Source: Gardnerella greenwoodii 00703Dmash (lineage in GTDB: Bacteria > Actinomycetota > Actinomycetes > Actinomycetales > Bifidobacteriaceae). From it: a stretch of DNA of 64,000 bases. The position numbers and the translations under genes were made by a program. Of this stretch, positions 1-8,645 are shown piece by piece; the stretch's first letter is position 1, and the number at the start of each line of letters is the position of its first letter. The notes below the pieces were generated by a model, which saw only the letters and a program-made list of their open reading frames with translations, made no database searches and was not told the origin of the DNA. The DNA lies in the NCBI RefSeq assembly GCF_000263635.1, contig NZ_ADEV01000003.1, forward strand, positions 62,001 to 126,000. The letters are read 5' to 3'.

Positions 1-587
1 TTGTAGCGCAAACGCAACTGCCTGCAGCATACGTAAGGATCAAAAACAAGAACTGCACGGTAGCGTTTCGACAATTTCTCATCATTTTTAAGAAGATTGA
101 GTAAGGTATCAATATCTTCTCTAATCATTCCAAGATCAACATCATCATCCCACGGAATAAATCCGCGATGGCGAACAACACCAAGCAAAGTTCCAAAATC
201 AGCCCAATATTGCAAATTATGTTCGCGCGCAATTTCGGCAAACTCATTTAAAAGACTAGCGCAACCGCGTTGAATAAGTCGCACGGAACCTGTTGCTTTA
301 GGAAGCGAATAGTAAAAACGCTTACGCGCGTCCAAATCGCTTTCATTATCACGCCTGTAATTAGACCAACCTAAAAGTGACGAATGCTCACGATTCGTAA
401 GCATATCAACGTGCAGCATACGCTGATTTTCTAGTATATGTACCAGCTGACCGTCGAGAATTTCCTGCATGCGAGTTAAGCGAGTCTGCAAATCGCCAAC
501 TTGTGCGCGAAGATCTCTTATTGAACGCTTAGAGGAAGGACAACGGTCAATAAGCCCACGGAATAATCTACGAAATACGGACGCCAT
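1..587 (-). CDS. licD: LicD-family phosphocholine transferase, C-terminus outside window
   Basis: An open frame begins at an ATG at 587-585 and runs off the left edge without a stop (about 195 residues visible). From about residue 130 it reads QYWADFGTLLGVVRHRGF followed by IPWDDDVDLGM, which is the LicD/nucleotidyltransferase signature (G-T-L-L-G, then the acidic DDDVD metal site). LicD enzymes transfer phosphocholine from CDP-choline to a cell-surface glycan. The first 60 residues are basic and then heptad-like (RAQVGDLQTRLTRMQEILDG), a possible short coiled coil. It is divergent from the LicC-LicA fusion gene at 823, so the two share a 235-bp upstream region. The family call is firm; the acceptor glycan is unknown. 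Confidence 0.85.
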   Translation of the reverse strand, partial: MASVFRRLFRGLIDRCPSSKRSIRDLRAQVGDLQTRLTRMQEILDGQLVHILENQRMLHVDMLTNREHSSLLGWSNYRRDNESDLDARKRFYYSLPKATGSVRLIQRGCASLLNEFAEIAREHNLQYWADFGTLLGVVRHRGFIPWDDDVDLGMIREDIDTLLNLLKNDEKLSKRYRAVLVFDPYVCCRQLRLRY

Positions 588-690
588 AATTCACACCTTC
601 TGTATGTTTCTCCACATTTACTCTCGATAAGTCATATGGTTATTCATTATATACGCTTTGTTGTTTGCGAGCGACCTATTCTTTACAACG

Positions 691-757
691 CTGAGTAGTT
701 TTGGCTGGATTTTTTGCGTAAAGGCGGCATAAACTACTCACTTCTGAGTAGTTTTGG
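691..757. promoter_or_regulatory. Repeated dyad between licD and the LicC-LicA gene, candidate operator
   Basis: The 14-mer CTGAGTAGTTTTGG occurs at 691-704 and again at 744-757. The second copy forms a perfect 10-bp inverted repeat with AAACTACTCA at 731-740 (4-nt loop, 731-754). The dyad lies about 70 bp before the probable start of the downstream gene, whose product has an N-terminal winged-helix domain, so autoregulation is a reasonable inference. A weak attenuator hairpin is the alternative, since only a four-T run follows. Confidence 0.45.
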
Positions 758-822
758 TCGTATTTAGATGCACGCTGTTCAAAATAAAGATTTAATAGCT
801 ATTTTTGAACGCTTGTTATATA

Positions 823-2646
823 ATGAACAAAACACCAATCACAAGTGAGATGCGCATGGCTATTAATCACAACGAATTTAGGCTACTTACTGCCCTACTA
901 AATAACACCAACAACTCCCAGCAAATAAGTCAGCGAGATATTGCCACGCGCGCAGGCATTTCGCTCGGAACCGTCAATTCTTCAATCAAAAGCGCAGAAA
1001 ATAAGCATCTTATTAAAGCGGAAGAAACGTTGCAAATTACACCTAAAGGTCTTGCTGAACTTGAGCCGCACAAAGTTAAAAACGCTATTATTATGGCCGC
1101 AGGATTTTCGTCAAGATTCTCACCAGTTTCGTACGAAACTCCAAAAGGCTTGCTTACAGTAAAAGGCGAAGTTCTTATTGAGCGCCAAATCAAGCAACTT
1201 CACGAAGCTGGGATTAACGATATAACTGTTGTTGTTGGCTACAAACAGGAGCAGTTTTTCTACTTAGAAGACGCTTTTAACGTAAAAATCGTGCCAAATA
1301 GCGAATACAACACTCGCAATAATAACAGTTCGCTTATGGCTGTAGCGAACCAGTTATCTAACACTTATATTTGCTCATCCGACAACTATTTTGACGAAAA
1401 TCCCTTTGAAAAATACGTTTGGAAAGCTTATTATTCCGCACAATTCCAGCAGGGTTACACTAAAGAATGGTGCATGACTTGCGGAGCACATAATCGCATT
1501 ACAAAAGTTACGATTGGCGGAAGTAACGCTTGGTACATGATTGGTCACGTGTATTTCGACACCGAATTTTCTAAGCGATTTGTGCAAATTCTTCGCAAAG
1601 AATACGATTTGCCGCAAACTGCAGGAAAACTTTGGGAAGATATTTTTATTGAACATATTGACGAGCTAGATATGCAAATGCGCAAATACGATCCGCCAAT
1701 TATTCACGAATTTGATTCTATTGACGAGTTGCGCGAATTTGATCCGCTTTTCCTAGAAAATATTGATAGCGCAATTTTTGATCATATTACTAAAACGCTT
1801 AATTGCAAGAAATCCGATATTTATAACGTGTATCCACTAAAAAATGGTCTCACTAATTTATCTTGCCATTTTTCAGTTGGAAAAAGCGAGTACGTTTATA
1901 GACATCCTGGCGTTGGCACAGACGTGCTTATTAATCGAAAGGCGGAAGTTGAAGCTTTAAATCTTGCTAAGCAGATTGGTTTAGACGGCACTTTTATTGC
2001 AGCAGACGAAACTGTTGGCTGGAAGATTTCGCACTTTTTGCCCGATTGCAAAACAGCTAATATGCACAATTTGAAAGAGCTTAAAGAGGGATTGGCTTTA
2101 GTGCGCTTATTACACGAAAGCAACAGAAAGATGCTTAGAACTTTCGATTTTTACTTAGAATCTCAACGTTACATAAGCGAATTAAATAATAGAAAAGTTA
2201 CGATTCCGCAAAAAATTATTGATCTGGGATTGAGCGCAAAAAAGCTTCACGAATTAGTAGTATCTAAGGATCCACAAAACTACTGTCCTTGCCATAACGA
2301 TGTTTTGGGAGCAAATATTTTAATCGACAAACAAAATCGATACCATCTTATTGATTGGGAATATGCCGGAATGTCTGATTATGCGCAAGATTTTGGCACG
2401 TTATGCGTTTCGGACGAATTTAGCGATACTGAAATAAACGAAGCTATGCCTATTTATTTAGCACACGCTCCGTCAACTCAAGAAAAGCGTCATTTGCTGG
2501 CTTTTGTGGGATTTGCAGGATGGTGTTGGCATTTGTGGTCGCTTGTTAAAGAAGCGGAAGGTGAAAACATAGGAACTTGCATGTATACCTACTACCGGTA
2601 CGCAAAACGCTATATTAATGAAGCTCTTAAAATGTACGAAAATTAA
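823..2646 (+). CDS. Fused HTH - phosphocholine cytidylyltransferase (LicC) - choline kinase (LicA)
   Basis: A three-part protein of about 607 residues. Residues about 12-80 form a MarR/winged-helix-like DNA-binding module (QRDIATRAGISLGTVNSSIK). Residues about 86-310 are a LicC-type nucleotidyltransferase (AIIMAAGFSSRF, then TPKGLL). Residues about 325-600 are a LicA-type choline kinase with the Brenner motif CHNDVLGANIL near residue 489 and LIDWEYAG near 510. The expected chemistry is choline to phosphocholine to CDP-choline, in the cytoplasm, feeding LicD. The gene is followed after 19 bp by a LicB-like permease. The start is uncertain: a TTG at 805 and ATGs at 823, 850 and 856 are in frame, and TATAAT at 819-824 overlaps the chosen ATG. 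If that is a real -10 box, translation begins at 850 or 856. Confidence 0.85.
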   Translation: MNKTPITSEMRMAINHNEFRLLTALLNNTNNSQQISQRDIATRAGISLGTVNSSIKSAENKHLIKAEETLQITPKGLAELEPHKVKNAIIMAAGFSSRFSPVSYETPKGLLTVKGEVLIERQIKQLHEAGINDITVVVGYKQEQFFYLEDAFNVKIVPNSEYNTRNNNSSLMAVANQLSNTYICSSDNYFDENPFEKYVWKAYYSAQFQQGYTKEWCMTCGAHNRITKVTIGGSNAWYMIGHVYFDTEFSKRFVQILRKEYDLPQTAGKLWEDIFIEHIDELDMQMRKYDPPIIHEFDSIDELREFDPLFLENIDSAIFDHITKTLNCKKSDIYNVYPLKNGLTNLSCHFSVGKSEYVYRHPGVGTDVLINRKAEVEALNLAKQIGLDGTFIAADETVGWKISHFLPDCKTANMHNLKELKEGLALVRLLHESNRKMLRTFDFYLESQRYISELNNRKVTIPQKIIDLGLSAKKLHELVVSKDPQNYCPCHNDVLGANILIDKQNRYHLIDWEYAGMSDYAQDFGTLCVSDEFSDTEINEAMPIYLAHAPSTQEKRHLLAFVGFAGWCWHLWSLVKEAEGENIGTCMYTYYRYAKRYINEALKMYEN

Positions 2647-2665
2647 AACACGAAATTAGGTACTT

Positions 2666-3664
2666 ATGAAATACGCGTTTTTAAGCGGATTCCTTTGGGG
2701 AATTGACACTGCCCTACTTGCAGTTTTAACCACATTTCTTAGCTATAACAGCAGCACTAATTCAGTAATATTCGTTGGTATTCTTGGAGCTCTACTCCAC
2801 GACGCTGTATGTGCAATTTTTATGTGGGTTTACATAAGTACTCGAAAAAAATGGCATAAAACGCTTGAAATACTAAATAAACCACGGATTCTGGCACTTA
2901 TTATCGTAGGATCTTTACTTGGCGGACCACTCGGCATGAGCGGATACGTTTTAGCAGCAAGCAATATAGGAGCTGGATACGCTGCTGCAATTTCCGCCTT
3001 CTACCCTGCAGTTGGAACCGTACTTTCTGCGCTAATACTTCGCGAGCGATTAAGTGCGTCAAAATATGCAGCTTTTGCGTTAGCTCTTATTGCGGTTTCT
3101 GCTTTAGGATACTTTTCTTGCGCTCAAGATGCTCAATCTTACGTAAATTCAAACACAATACTTGGTTTAGCCGGAGCAATTTTAAGCGTAGTTGGTTGGG
3201 GAAGCGAAGCGGTTGTGTGCGCTTGGGCTACGCGCCAAAAAAGCATAGACGACGAAATAATACTTCATATTCGCCAAACTACATCCGCATTTGCTTACGT
3301 TATTATTGCGATTATTGCCATTGTTTCTAGTATATTTGTCTCTTCTACAGGCGCTTCTACAGGCACTTCTGCAGTCACTTCTACAGGATTAGAATCCTAT
3401 ATTTTACTAAACACAAGCTCGCTTCAAGCTTTCAAAATAGCAGGAATGGCGATTATTGTCGGCCTTCTTGGAGTGAGCTCGTACCTTTGCTATTACCGCG
3501 GTATTGCGAAAGTTGGAGCATCGCGCGCAATGGCTGCAAACGTTACTTACGCAGCTTGGAGCATGATAGTAACAGCAATAATCTCATGCACAATGCCGTC
3601 AGTTTTGGCTTGGATTTGCTGCATTACTATTATGTGCAGCACGGTTTTCGTAGCACGTCAGTAA
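2666..3664 (+). CDS. licB: LicB-like choline permease, DMT/EamA family
   Basis: This 332-residue, very hydrophobic protein shows about ten membrane spans and the two-fold EamA arrangement. GPLGMSGYVLAASNIGAGYA followed by ISAFYPAVGTVLSALILRER is the typical end of the first EamA repeat. A Ser/Thr-rich loop (SSTGASTGTSAVTS) separates spans in the second half. Its place directly behind the LicC-LicA gene indicates choline uptake for phosphocholine synthesis, as for LicB in Haemophilus and Streptococcus lic loci. Its last 66 bp overlap the end of the convergent membrane-protein gene at 3599. Family confidence is high; choline as substrate is inferred from context. Confidence 0.8.
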   Translation: MKYAFLSGFLWGIDTALLAVLTTFLSYNSSTNSVIFVGILGALLHDAVCAIFMWVYISTRKKWHKTLEILNKPRILALIIVGSLLGGPLGMSGYVLAASNIGAGYAAAISAFYPAVGTVLSALILRERLSASKYAAFALALIAVSALGYFSCAQDAQSYVNSNTILGLAGAILSVVGWGSEAVVCAWATRQKSIDDEIILHIRQTTSAFAYVIIAIIAIVSSIFVSSTGASTGTSAVTSTGLESYILLNTSSLQAFKIAGMAIIVGLLGVSSYLCYYRGIAKVGASRAMAANVTYAAWSMIVTAIISCTMPSVLAWICCITIMCSTVFVARQ

Positions 3665-5275
3665 CATATCAAAGCCGCGAGCTGCAAACGGAATCATAAG
3701 CAAATACGCAGGAAGAATATACTGCGACTGCGCTTCCCAAACAATGTACAAAACTGCCATTCCTAGCACTATAACAAGCGGAGTCAAAAGCGGAGTCAAG
3801 TATTCGTAAGAAAATTCGCAAGAAATCTTAGACAAAGAAGAAGGCGACTTTCTTTTACGCAACAATACGCACAAAAATACTGCTGTAAACGCAACAAGCA
3901 TAAATTGAAGAGCATCTAGGAAAGTAAAAACAACCATATTTAACTTTCCAGAATAAAGCGAGCGCAAAGCAGGATTCATTTTGCGATCAATTAAAACCTG
4001 CCTGTACGGACCGTTCCACTTCCAACTGCTTGCAAGCAAAGATTCGTAAGTTGGTTCAAGCCACTCTCCCGCAAACTTTTTAGTAAAGAAAGTCGCTATT
4101 TGCTTAGGATTTTTTAAGAAGAAATTAATATTTTTGCGTAAAAATTCAGTAGATTCCTTCTTTATAGTCTCTTTATTATAGGTTGCAACGTCAAAGCTAG
4201 TTGGGTATCCGTTATACCAGCCAGGATTATTTGGACCGCCTTTTCTGGCAGGATCCGTTGCCATTGCAAGCCAAACTGTAGAAGGCAAACCATCTTTTGC
4301 ACTGTGACCAAAAGAATTAGCTGCATCTGCAACCGTAACATTACTTAAAGCAAAGAACGCGATTGCAAGCAGCACACAAACAGCATGCTCCCACTTTTTA
4401 GAACGCAAAGCAGACACAATCCACACAACAATCATGCCAAGTAAGCAATAAACCATAGTCGACTTAAGCAATATTGCAAAGAATATGCAAATCAACGATT
4501 GCATTGCATCACGCCAACTGCCGCCACGAATATTTTTTGCGTGGAAAATAAGCGCTCCAAACACAAACGGCAAGCAAAGAGTATTGCCGTAAGCAAAAGT
4601 CGCGTAAAAAATCATAGGCAAAAATGCTGCGTAAAAAAGCAAAGAAAGAATCGTCACATTTTTATTGCGGAATAATAAATTCACGTAGTACGCAATAAGA
4701 ACGCCAGTAATAGCAGCACATAGTACATTCAAAACTTCAAACGCAGTGTATGCGTTAGATCCAAAAACGATTACCAAAAATCGCATAAGGCAAAGAAGCG
4801 GGAATTGGAATGGGAAGCGAGTCAAGTAGCCGCCCGGGCACACAATCCAAGATAATTCCGAAGTGTCAACTCCACAAACTACAGGAGTTCTATTAGGATC
4901 TGCATAATATTGCGCTGCACTAAACAGGTAGACTGGATCCCACTCCGGCCATGCGTGAGTAACATGTACCCAAATTAAACCTGCCACAAAAACATAAGCA
5001 AAAACAGCGGCCGCAACGTAGCGTACACGAAGCTTATTAATAAGCTCACGTTTTCGTAAAAGCGCAATAATAAAGAATACTGCTGCACTTATAACAATTA
5101 CGAATGGAGCTTGGAACCATAAAAATTCAAGAGTGTAGTCGCCTGGTAAAAGATGAGCTGAAATAACTAGATTAAGCAAAGATAATGCGCTGAAAAATAC
5201 TGCAGCACACCACAGTGCGGCAGCGCTAAAAAAGCGCCCAAGCGTTACGCTTATATGCTGCAAACACTTAACCAT
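3599..5275 (-). CDS. Polytopic membrane protein, probable GT-C type glycosyltransferase
   Basis: A 558-residue protein with about 11-13 predicted membrane segments. After the third span, the loop VTHAWPEWDPVYLFSAAQYY carries an acidic E-W-D pair where GT-C enzymes place their catalytic Asp. A large non-membrane section (about residues 300-440) precedes the last spans. GT-C enzymes use polyprenyl-phosphate sugars on the outer face of the membrane. It lies downstream of and in the same direction as the GtrB-like gene, which makes such a lipid-linked sugar donor. The two probably form a glycosylation pair. The exact sugar and acceptor cannot be read from sequence. Confidence 0.55.
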   Translation of the reverse strand: MVKCLQHISVTLGRFFSAAALWCAAVFFSALSLLNLVISAHLLPGDYTLEFLWFQAPFVIVISAAVFFIIALLRKRELINKLRVRYVAAAVFAYVFVAGLIWVHVTHAWPEWDPVYLFSAAQYYADPNRTPVVCGVDTSELSWIVCPGGYLTRFPFQFPLLCLMRFLVIVFGSNAYTAFEVLNVLCAAITGVLIAYYVNLLFRNKNVTILSLLFYAAFLPMIFYATFAYGNTLCLPFVFGALIFHAKNIRGGSWRDAMQSLICIFFAILLKSTMVYCLLGMIVVWIVSALRSKKWEHAVCVLLAIAFFALSNVTVADAANSFGHSAKDGLPSTVWLAMATDPARKGGPNNPGWYNGYPTSFDVATYNKETIKKESTEFLRKNINFFLKNPKQIATFFTKKFAGEWLEPTYESLLASSWKWNGPYRQVLIDRKMNPALRSLYSGKLNMVVFTFLDALQFMLVAFTAVFLCVLLRKRKSPSSLSKISCEFSYEYLTPLLTPLVIVLGMAVLYIVWEAQSQYILPAYLLMIPFAARGFDMLLTCYENRAAHNSNAANPSQN

Positions 5276-5368
5276 ACTTTCAAACCCCTTTAAAAGATTA
5301 CTTTTACAAAGTGCCTTTACAAAGATTATTTATAAAGATCGTATTTACAAAATTATATTTATATTTAT

Positions 5369-6349
5369 TTACAAAGATTGCTCAATATAGTAGCGCGGAC
5401 GATGCTTTGATTCCAAATAAATCTTGCCAATATAACTTCCAAGAATACCCATGGAAATCATAAGGAATCCGCCAATAAACCATATTGAGCACATAAGCGA
5501 AGACCAACCAACAGCAGTGTGATTAGTAAACAGCGACGCAATTACGTAAATAAACATTGCAAAGCCAATAACAATAGAAAGCAATCCCATATACGTAACT
5601 AATTTCAGCGGCTTAACAGAAAACGACGTAATTCCCTCTAAAGCAAAGGAAATCATCTTTTTCAAAGGATATTTAGAAACGCCAGCCGTTCTTACTCCAC
5701 GCTCGTAATAAACTTTTCCGGTTTTAAAACCGAGCATTGGCACAATTCCGCGCAAGAATAAGTTGACTTCACTGTACTCAGAAAGAGCTTCCAACGCAAT
5801 CGAACTCATTAAACGGTAATCCGCATGATTTGGCACAACTTCTGCACCCATTGAGGCGAAAATCTTATAAAAAGCCAATGCCGTATTGCGCTTAAACCAA
5901 GTGTCTTTTTTGCGCGAAGAGCGAACGCCGTACACAATTTCGCAACCATCTTGCGTAAACTTTTTAAGCATTTCGTCAACAGCGTTTACGTCATCTTGCA
6001 AATCTGAATCCATAGAAATTGCGGCGTCACAACCTTGCTCGCGCGCATACATAAGACCCGCATACAGCGCATTTTGGTGGCCGCGATTATGTGCAAGCTT
6101 TACTCCGCCAAAAAGTGAAGGATTTTTGCGATTAAACGAGGCGATTAAATTCCATGTGGAATCTTTTGAACCATCGTCAACAAAAATTACGCGACTGTAC
6201 GAATGAATAAGTTTCTGATTCATAAGATTAGTCATCTTATTTTGAAGAACCGCAGCCGTTTTAGAAAGACCTTCTTCCTCGTTAAAGCAAGGTACAACAA
6301 TGTACAAAATTGGCACACTTTCACGCGTGCTGTTTAACGAAGTATTCAT
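5369..6349 (-). CDS. GtrB/DPM1-like polyprenyl-phosphate glycosyltransferase, GT2 family
   Basis: A 326-residue protein. The GT-A domain (about 10-225) has VPCFNEEEGL, VDDGSKDSTW, SMDSDLQDD (the DxD-type site) and RGVRTAGVSKYPLKKM. Two hydrophobic spans follow at about 235-260 and 275-300. This is the architecture of GtrB and bactoprenol glucosyltransferases, which move a sugar from a nucleotide donor to undecaprenyl phosphate on the cytoplasmic face. The GT-C-like gene at 3599 follows 93 bp downstream and could use the product. An AT-rich stretch at 5281-5365 separates them. Confidence 0.85.
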   Translation of the reverse strand: MNTSLNSTRESVPILYIVVPCFNEEEGLSKTAAVLQNKMTNLMNQKLIHSYSRVIFVDDGSKDSTWNLIASFNRKNPSLFGGVKLAHNRGHQNALYAGLMYAREQGCDAAISMDSDLQDDVNAVDEMLKKFTQDGCEIVYGVRSSRKKDTWFKRNTALAFYKIFASMGAEVVPNHADYRLMSSIALEALSEYSEVNLFLRGIVPMLGFKTGKVYYERGVRTAGVSKYPLKKMISFALEGITSFSVKPLKLVTYMGLLSIVIGFAMFIYVIASLFTNHTAVGWSSLMCSIWFIGGFLMISMGILGSYIGKIYLESKHRPRYYIEQSL

Positions 6350-6523
6350 AATCTAACAATCTCCAGAAACTGTATTTACAAGTAGACAGTATAGTCTAGT
6401 ACAAGAATCTAAAGTCACATATAGAAATAAAAAACGATATTTCTGTTGATTTTGCGCCAATTTTATGGTGCTGTTGCTATGGTAGTAGCAGATAAACACG
6501 TAAAAAACATGTCTGGAGGACTC

Positions 6524-7696
6524 GTGGGACAGATTATCGTGCGTGTATTAGCTGGATTAGCTTCGATTGCTACCGCATTTACTATGAACGTTGTAGCACC
6601 TAAGCAGACCTCATTGCCTACTGGCGCTTTGAAAAATAACGTTGTAAATCCTATATTGCAACCTCATGCTTCTGGCGTTGTGCGTCAAACATCGCTTTCT
6701 GAAAATGAATATGGCGCTCATTGGGAAGATTCCGATGGTTCACCTGCGTTTATTGACGGAACCGGTGACGCATTCGTTAAAAACGCCAAGGGTGTTATTG
6801 ACGTTTCTGAGCATCAGCATTTAATTGATTGGGATGCTGTAAAAGATTCTGGCGTAGATGGTGCGATTATTAGAATTAGCTACGGTTGGGATAACGGATA
6901 CGACAAGCAGGCTTTGCGCAATATTAGCGAGTGCAAGCGTCTTGGTATTCCATTTGGCATTTACATGTATTCTTACGCAGAAAAGCCGGAAGATGGTGCA
7001 GCTGAAGGCGCGGATATTGTCAATCTTTTGAAGGGCGCTGGAGTAAGTCCTGAAGATTTGACTTACCCGGTTTACTACGACTTGGAAAGGTGGAGCTGGA
7101 GCGGCCACCAACCACCAACCTCACCTTACGTTTACCAGGATATTGTGGCTTCGTGGTGGAATCAGCTGGTTTCTGCAGGCTACCATAAGCTCGGCGTTTA
7201 CTCTTATGCAAATTATTTAAAGGGACCATTAAATTCTCAGTATATTCACGAGCGCACAAGCTGGGTTGCCAGCTACGGTTCTCGCGTAGGCTTCCCTATT
7301 TCTACAGCTTTGCGAGGATGGCAGTACACTTCCAACGGAAGCGTTGACGGAATTGAAGGTCGCGTTGATTTGAACGCATTCGGCATGGCTGATGGCGGCG
7401 AAATTAACGGTGTTTCTGAGTTTGGTAACACGATTACTAATACCAGCGCGAATTCTTCGCAAGATGTTGGAGACGGCTGGAAAGTAAGCAAGAAGGCAAA
7501 TCGCCGAGATCTTTGGACCAACGGAGATAAAAGCTTTATTCTTCAGTACGAATTGCGCGACTCCTACTACAGTCACGGCGGATACGCTCGCCTTGGCGCT
7601 CCTGTTGCAGACGAAGAAACTTGGGCGGCGGCTGGTGGCGTCAACGCTGCAAGAACGGCGACGTTATTACGCAGGGTCGAGATAAGAAGTACGTGA
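6524..7696 (+). CDS. Secreted GH25 muramidase with LGFP-like repeats, 5' part of a frameshifted gene
   Basis: A GH25 lysozyme domain occupies about residues 90-290, with the start motif GVIDVSEHQ, the catalytic loop YPVYYDLERW and a closing GRVDLNAFG. It is expected to cut the glycan strand of peptidoglycan outside the cell. The GTG at 6524 is chosen because GGAGG stands at 6515-6519 and the product then begins MGQIIVRVLAGLASIATAF, a signal peptide. In-frame ATGs at 6479 and 6509 lack a ribosome site. After the catalytic domain one wall-binding repeat (GDKSFILQYELRDSYY, then RLGAPVADEE) begins, and the frame is lost at 7617-7619. There AAA stands where the homologous repeats have AAAA. The last 26 residues are therefore out of frame. 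Confidence 0.8.
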   Translation: MGQIIVRVLAGLASIATAFTMNVVAPKQTSLPTGALKNNVVNPILQPHASGVVRQTSLSENEYGAHWEDSDGSPAFIDGTGDAFVKNAKGVIDVSEHQHLIDWDAVKDSGVDGAIIRISYGWDNGYDKQALRNISECKRLGIPFGIYMYSYAEKPEDGAAEGADIVNLLKGAGVSPEDLTYPVYYDLERWSWSGHQPPTSPYVYQDIVASWWNQLVSAGYHKLGVYSYANYLKGPLNSQYIHERTSWVASYGSRVGFPISTALRGWQYTSNGSVDGIEGRVDLNAFGMADGGEINGVSEFGNTITNTSANSSQDVGDGWKVSKKANRRDLWTNGDKSFILQYELRDSYYSHGGYARLGAPVADEETWAAAGGVNAARTATLLRRVEIRST

Positions 7697-8301
7697 TTCA
7701 GTACGAATTGCGCGACTCCTACTACAAGCACGGCGGATTCACTCGTCTAGGCGCTCCTATTTCCGACGAGGAAAACTTGGGCGCAGGCTGGTGGCGTCAG
7801 CACTGCCAGCACGGCGATGTGTTTACGCAAGGCCGAGATAAGAAGTACGTAATCCAGTACGAATTGCGCGACTCCTACTATAAGCACGGAAGCTATTCGC
7901 GACTTGGCTCGCCTATTTCCGACGAGGAAAACATGGGTGGCGGCTGGTGGCGTCAGCACTGCAAGCACGGTGACGTCTGGACGCATGGCAGAGACATTAA
8001 GTACGTGATTCAGTTTGAGTTACTCGACTCTTACCAAGGACATCGTGGTGCTGCTTGGCTTGGCGCTCCTGTTGCCGAAGAGGAAAACATGGGCGGCGGC
8101 TGGTGGCGTCAGCGTTGCCAGAATGGTGACGTTTGGACGCATGGTAAGGATAAGAAGTTTGTTCTTATGTTCAATCTTCGTAAAGATTACTACGCTCGCG
8201 GCGGCTTCGAAAAGCTCGGTGCTCCTGTTGAAGATGAGCATTATGACAGCAATGGTATTTGGCGTCAGTCTTGCCAGAAGGCTACATTGCAAGCTAAGTA
8301 A
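7621..8301 (+). pseudogene. C-terminal repeat region of the GH25 muramidase, separated by a -1 frameshift
   Basis: This frame continues the GH25 gene after the one-base deletion. It encodes four further repeats of about 50-55 residues, each of the form GWWRQHCQHGDVFTQGRDKK, a YVIQYELRDSYY segment, and RLGxPISDEEN. The RLGAP...DE...GWWRQ..C..G pattern resembles LGFP wall-binding repeats (family knowledge), with Phe replaced by Ala or Ser. The TTG at 7621 has no ribosome site and is unlikely to be a real start. A complete protein of about 590 residues would form if one A were restored. Without it the enzyme keeps its catalytic domain but loses most of its wall-targeting tail. Confidence 0.75.
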
Positions 8302-8333
8302 TTAAGCCTACTAATCTCTACTAATATCTAAAG

Positions 8334-8368
8334 TGGCCGGTGTGCTAAACAGCATGCCGGCCATTTTT
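8334..8368 (+). terminator. Rho-independent terminator of the GH25 gene
   Basis: TGGCCGG at 8334-8340 pairs with CCGGCCA at 8357-8363. An inner TGCT/AGCA stem extends the hairpin, and TTTTT follows at 8364-8368. Confidence 0.85.
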
Positions 8369-8494
8369 ATATAGTTTGTTTTGCATTTTGTTTACTGTGG
8401 CGCGAGTTTTATTTTCGATATTCTTTAGTATCGTCTATGAGTTTTGTAACTGATTTAGTTTTTTGGTTTTGACGAGGCTAGAAAATTTGTGTTT

Positions 8495-8579
8495 GCGCTT
8501 ATAGCGCTCGTACACTTTGCGTGTACTCGCTGCTGAGCTTGCGTTGAAAGCACACTGTGCTTTCAACTTGAGCAAGCTC
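8495..8579. repeat. Cluster of nested inverted repeats of unknown function
   Basis: Three consecutive hairpins stand between the GH25 terminator and the end of the convergent membrane-protein gene. GCGCT/AGCGC is at 8495-8507. GTACAC/GTGTAC is at 8510-8526. An 11-bp stem at 8543-8553/8557-8567 (GTTGAAAGCAC) is nested inside GAGCTTGC/GCAAGCTC at 8535-8542/8572-8579. There is no T-run. The GC-rich stretch continues to about 8640. The rest of the 344-bp gap shows nothing. Confidence 0.5.
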
Positions 8580-8645
8580 ACGCTCCGAGTTGCCTTCGCG
8601 CGCTACGCTTTAAGCGCTCCGGCAGGTCGTCGCGCAATACTAAAA

